NCBI GenBank assembly: GCA_934216625.1
Contig: CAKQCC010000006.1
Span: forward strand, 1 to 33,054
Reading direction: 5' to 3'
DNA length: 33,054 bases
Origin: an uncultured Lactobacillaceae bacterium
Lineage (GTDB): Bacteria; Bacillota; Bacilli; Lactobacillales; Lactobacillaceae
Shown here: positions 32,934 through 33,054 of the stretch, one piece after another
How the letters are laid out: every line of letters starts with the position of its first letter
How positions within the stretch are numbered: the first letter of the stretch is position 1
The notes under the pieces: model-generated
Seen by the model: the letters and a program-made list of their open reading frames with translations, nothing else
Databases searched by the model: none
Told to the model about the DNA's origin: nothing
Translations under genes and position numbers: made by a program

Positions 32934-33054
32934 TTAGTTGTTCATAATTTTGTAATTGTCAACGGCGGTCATGTTAAATTTTTGGACCCCGTTCTTAGTT
33001 TTTAAGCTAAGGACACCGTTGCTGAGCCCGGTGACGTTGCCGACGGTCAAAGTG
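32934..33054 (-). CDS. C-terminal end of an unrecognised protein (5' part outside window)
   Basis: The minus-strand frame is open from the right edge to a TAA at 32934-32936, giving 39 residues (beginning TLTVGNVTGLSNGVLSLK, ending VDNYKIMNN). It is rich in beta-branched and polar residues and looks like a small beta-rich domain, perhaps of a secreted protein. I do not recognise it. It runs toward the permease and shares its terminator. Confidence 0.55.
   Translation of the reverse strand, partial: TLTVGNVTGLSNGVLSLKTKNGVQKFNMTAVDNYKIMNN

Noticed and set aside
1..33054. CRISPR arrays, insertion sequences, prophage genes, tRNA or rRNA genes
   Set aside because: No direct-repeat arrays, transposase ORFs, phage structural genes or cloverleaf/rRNA sequences were seen on either strand.

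Overview
The window comes from a low- to mid-GC Gram-positive bacterium, most likely an obligately heterofermentative member of the Lactobacillaceae. The evidence is a full-length xylulose-5-P/fructose-6-P phosphoketolase, a Rel/YbaK/Spx/RNase Y/YkoEDC gene set, strong AGGAGG-type ribosome binding sites, frequent TTG/GTG starts and many compact intrinsic terminators. I cannot name the genus from the sequence alone.

Layout. 1-8.4 kb: the tail of an APC permease, a cytoplasmic 5'-nucleotidase-like metallophosphatase (-), rel (+), a ybaK/aldo-keto reductase pair (-) and phosphoketolase (+). 8.4-10.1 kb: an amino-acid permease (-) behind a leucine-rich leader peptide and attenuator. 10.1-13.3 kb: RluD-like pseudouridine synthase, a basic-tailed hypothetical protein, a methyltransferase/XRE pair, and a decayed alpha/beta-hydrolase pseudogene. 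13.3-19.3 kb: class I glutamine amidotransferase, an RNase Y with an eroded KH loop, an Spx protein lacking the CxxC redox switch, ROK fructokinase, a DUF915-like hydrolase and a YumC-type ferredoxin/flavodoxin-NADP reductase. 19.3-22.5 kb: a tightly coupled minus-strand operon (tyrosine phosphatase, alpha/beta hydrolase, DacA, PheB-like ACT protein). 22.7-28.3 kb: an aromatic-type aminotransferase plus 2-hydroxyacid dehydrogenase operon (-), divergent from ileS (+), each behind its own leader peptide and attenuator. 28.4-31.0 kb: YkoEDC-type ECF transporter. 31.0-32.7 kb: a second paralogous amino-acid permease behind a Val/Ile/Leu-rich leader peptide. The window ends in the 3' part of an unrecognised minus-strand gene.

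The most notable content is a family of four leader-peptide transcription attenuators, none of which was in an ordinary gene call. Each has a sigma-70-type promoter, a ribosome binding site, a 25-37-codon ORF enriched in one amino-acid class (Leu; aromatic; Ile; Val/Ile/Leu), and then a series of mutually exclusive RNA pairings ending in an intrinsic terminator just before the structural gene. Three of them (Leu permease, ileS, Val/Ile/Leu permease) share the same pairing segments and even sequence motifs, so they look like copies of one module whose sensor codons were re-specified. The fourth (aromatic) uses the same five-segment logic with unrelated sequence. Together they would tie amino-acid import, tRNA charging and amino-acid catabolism to charged-tRNA levels without T-boxes; no T-box is visible upstream of ileS. 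This is read from sequence complementarity by eye and has not been folded computationally.
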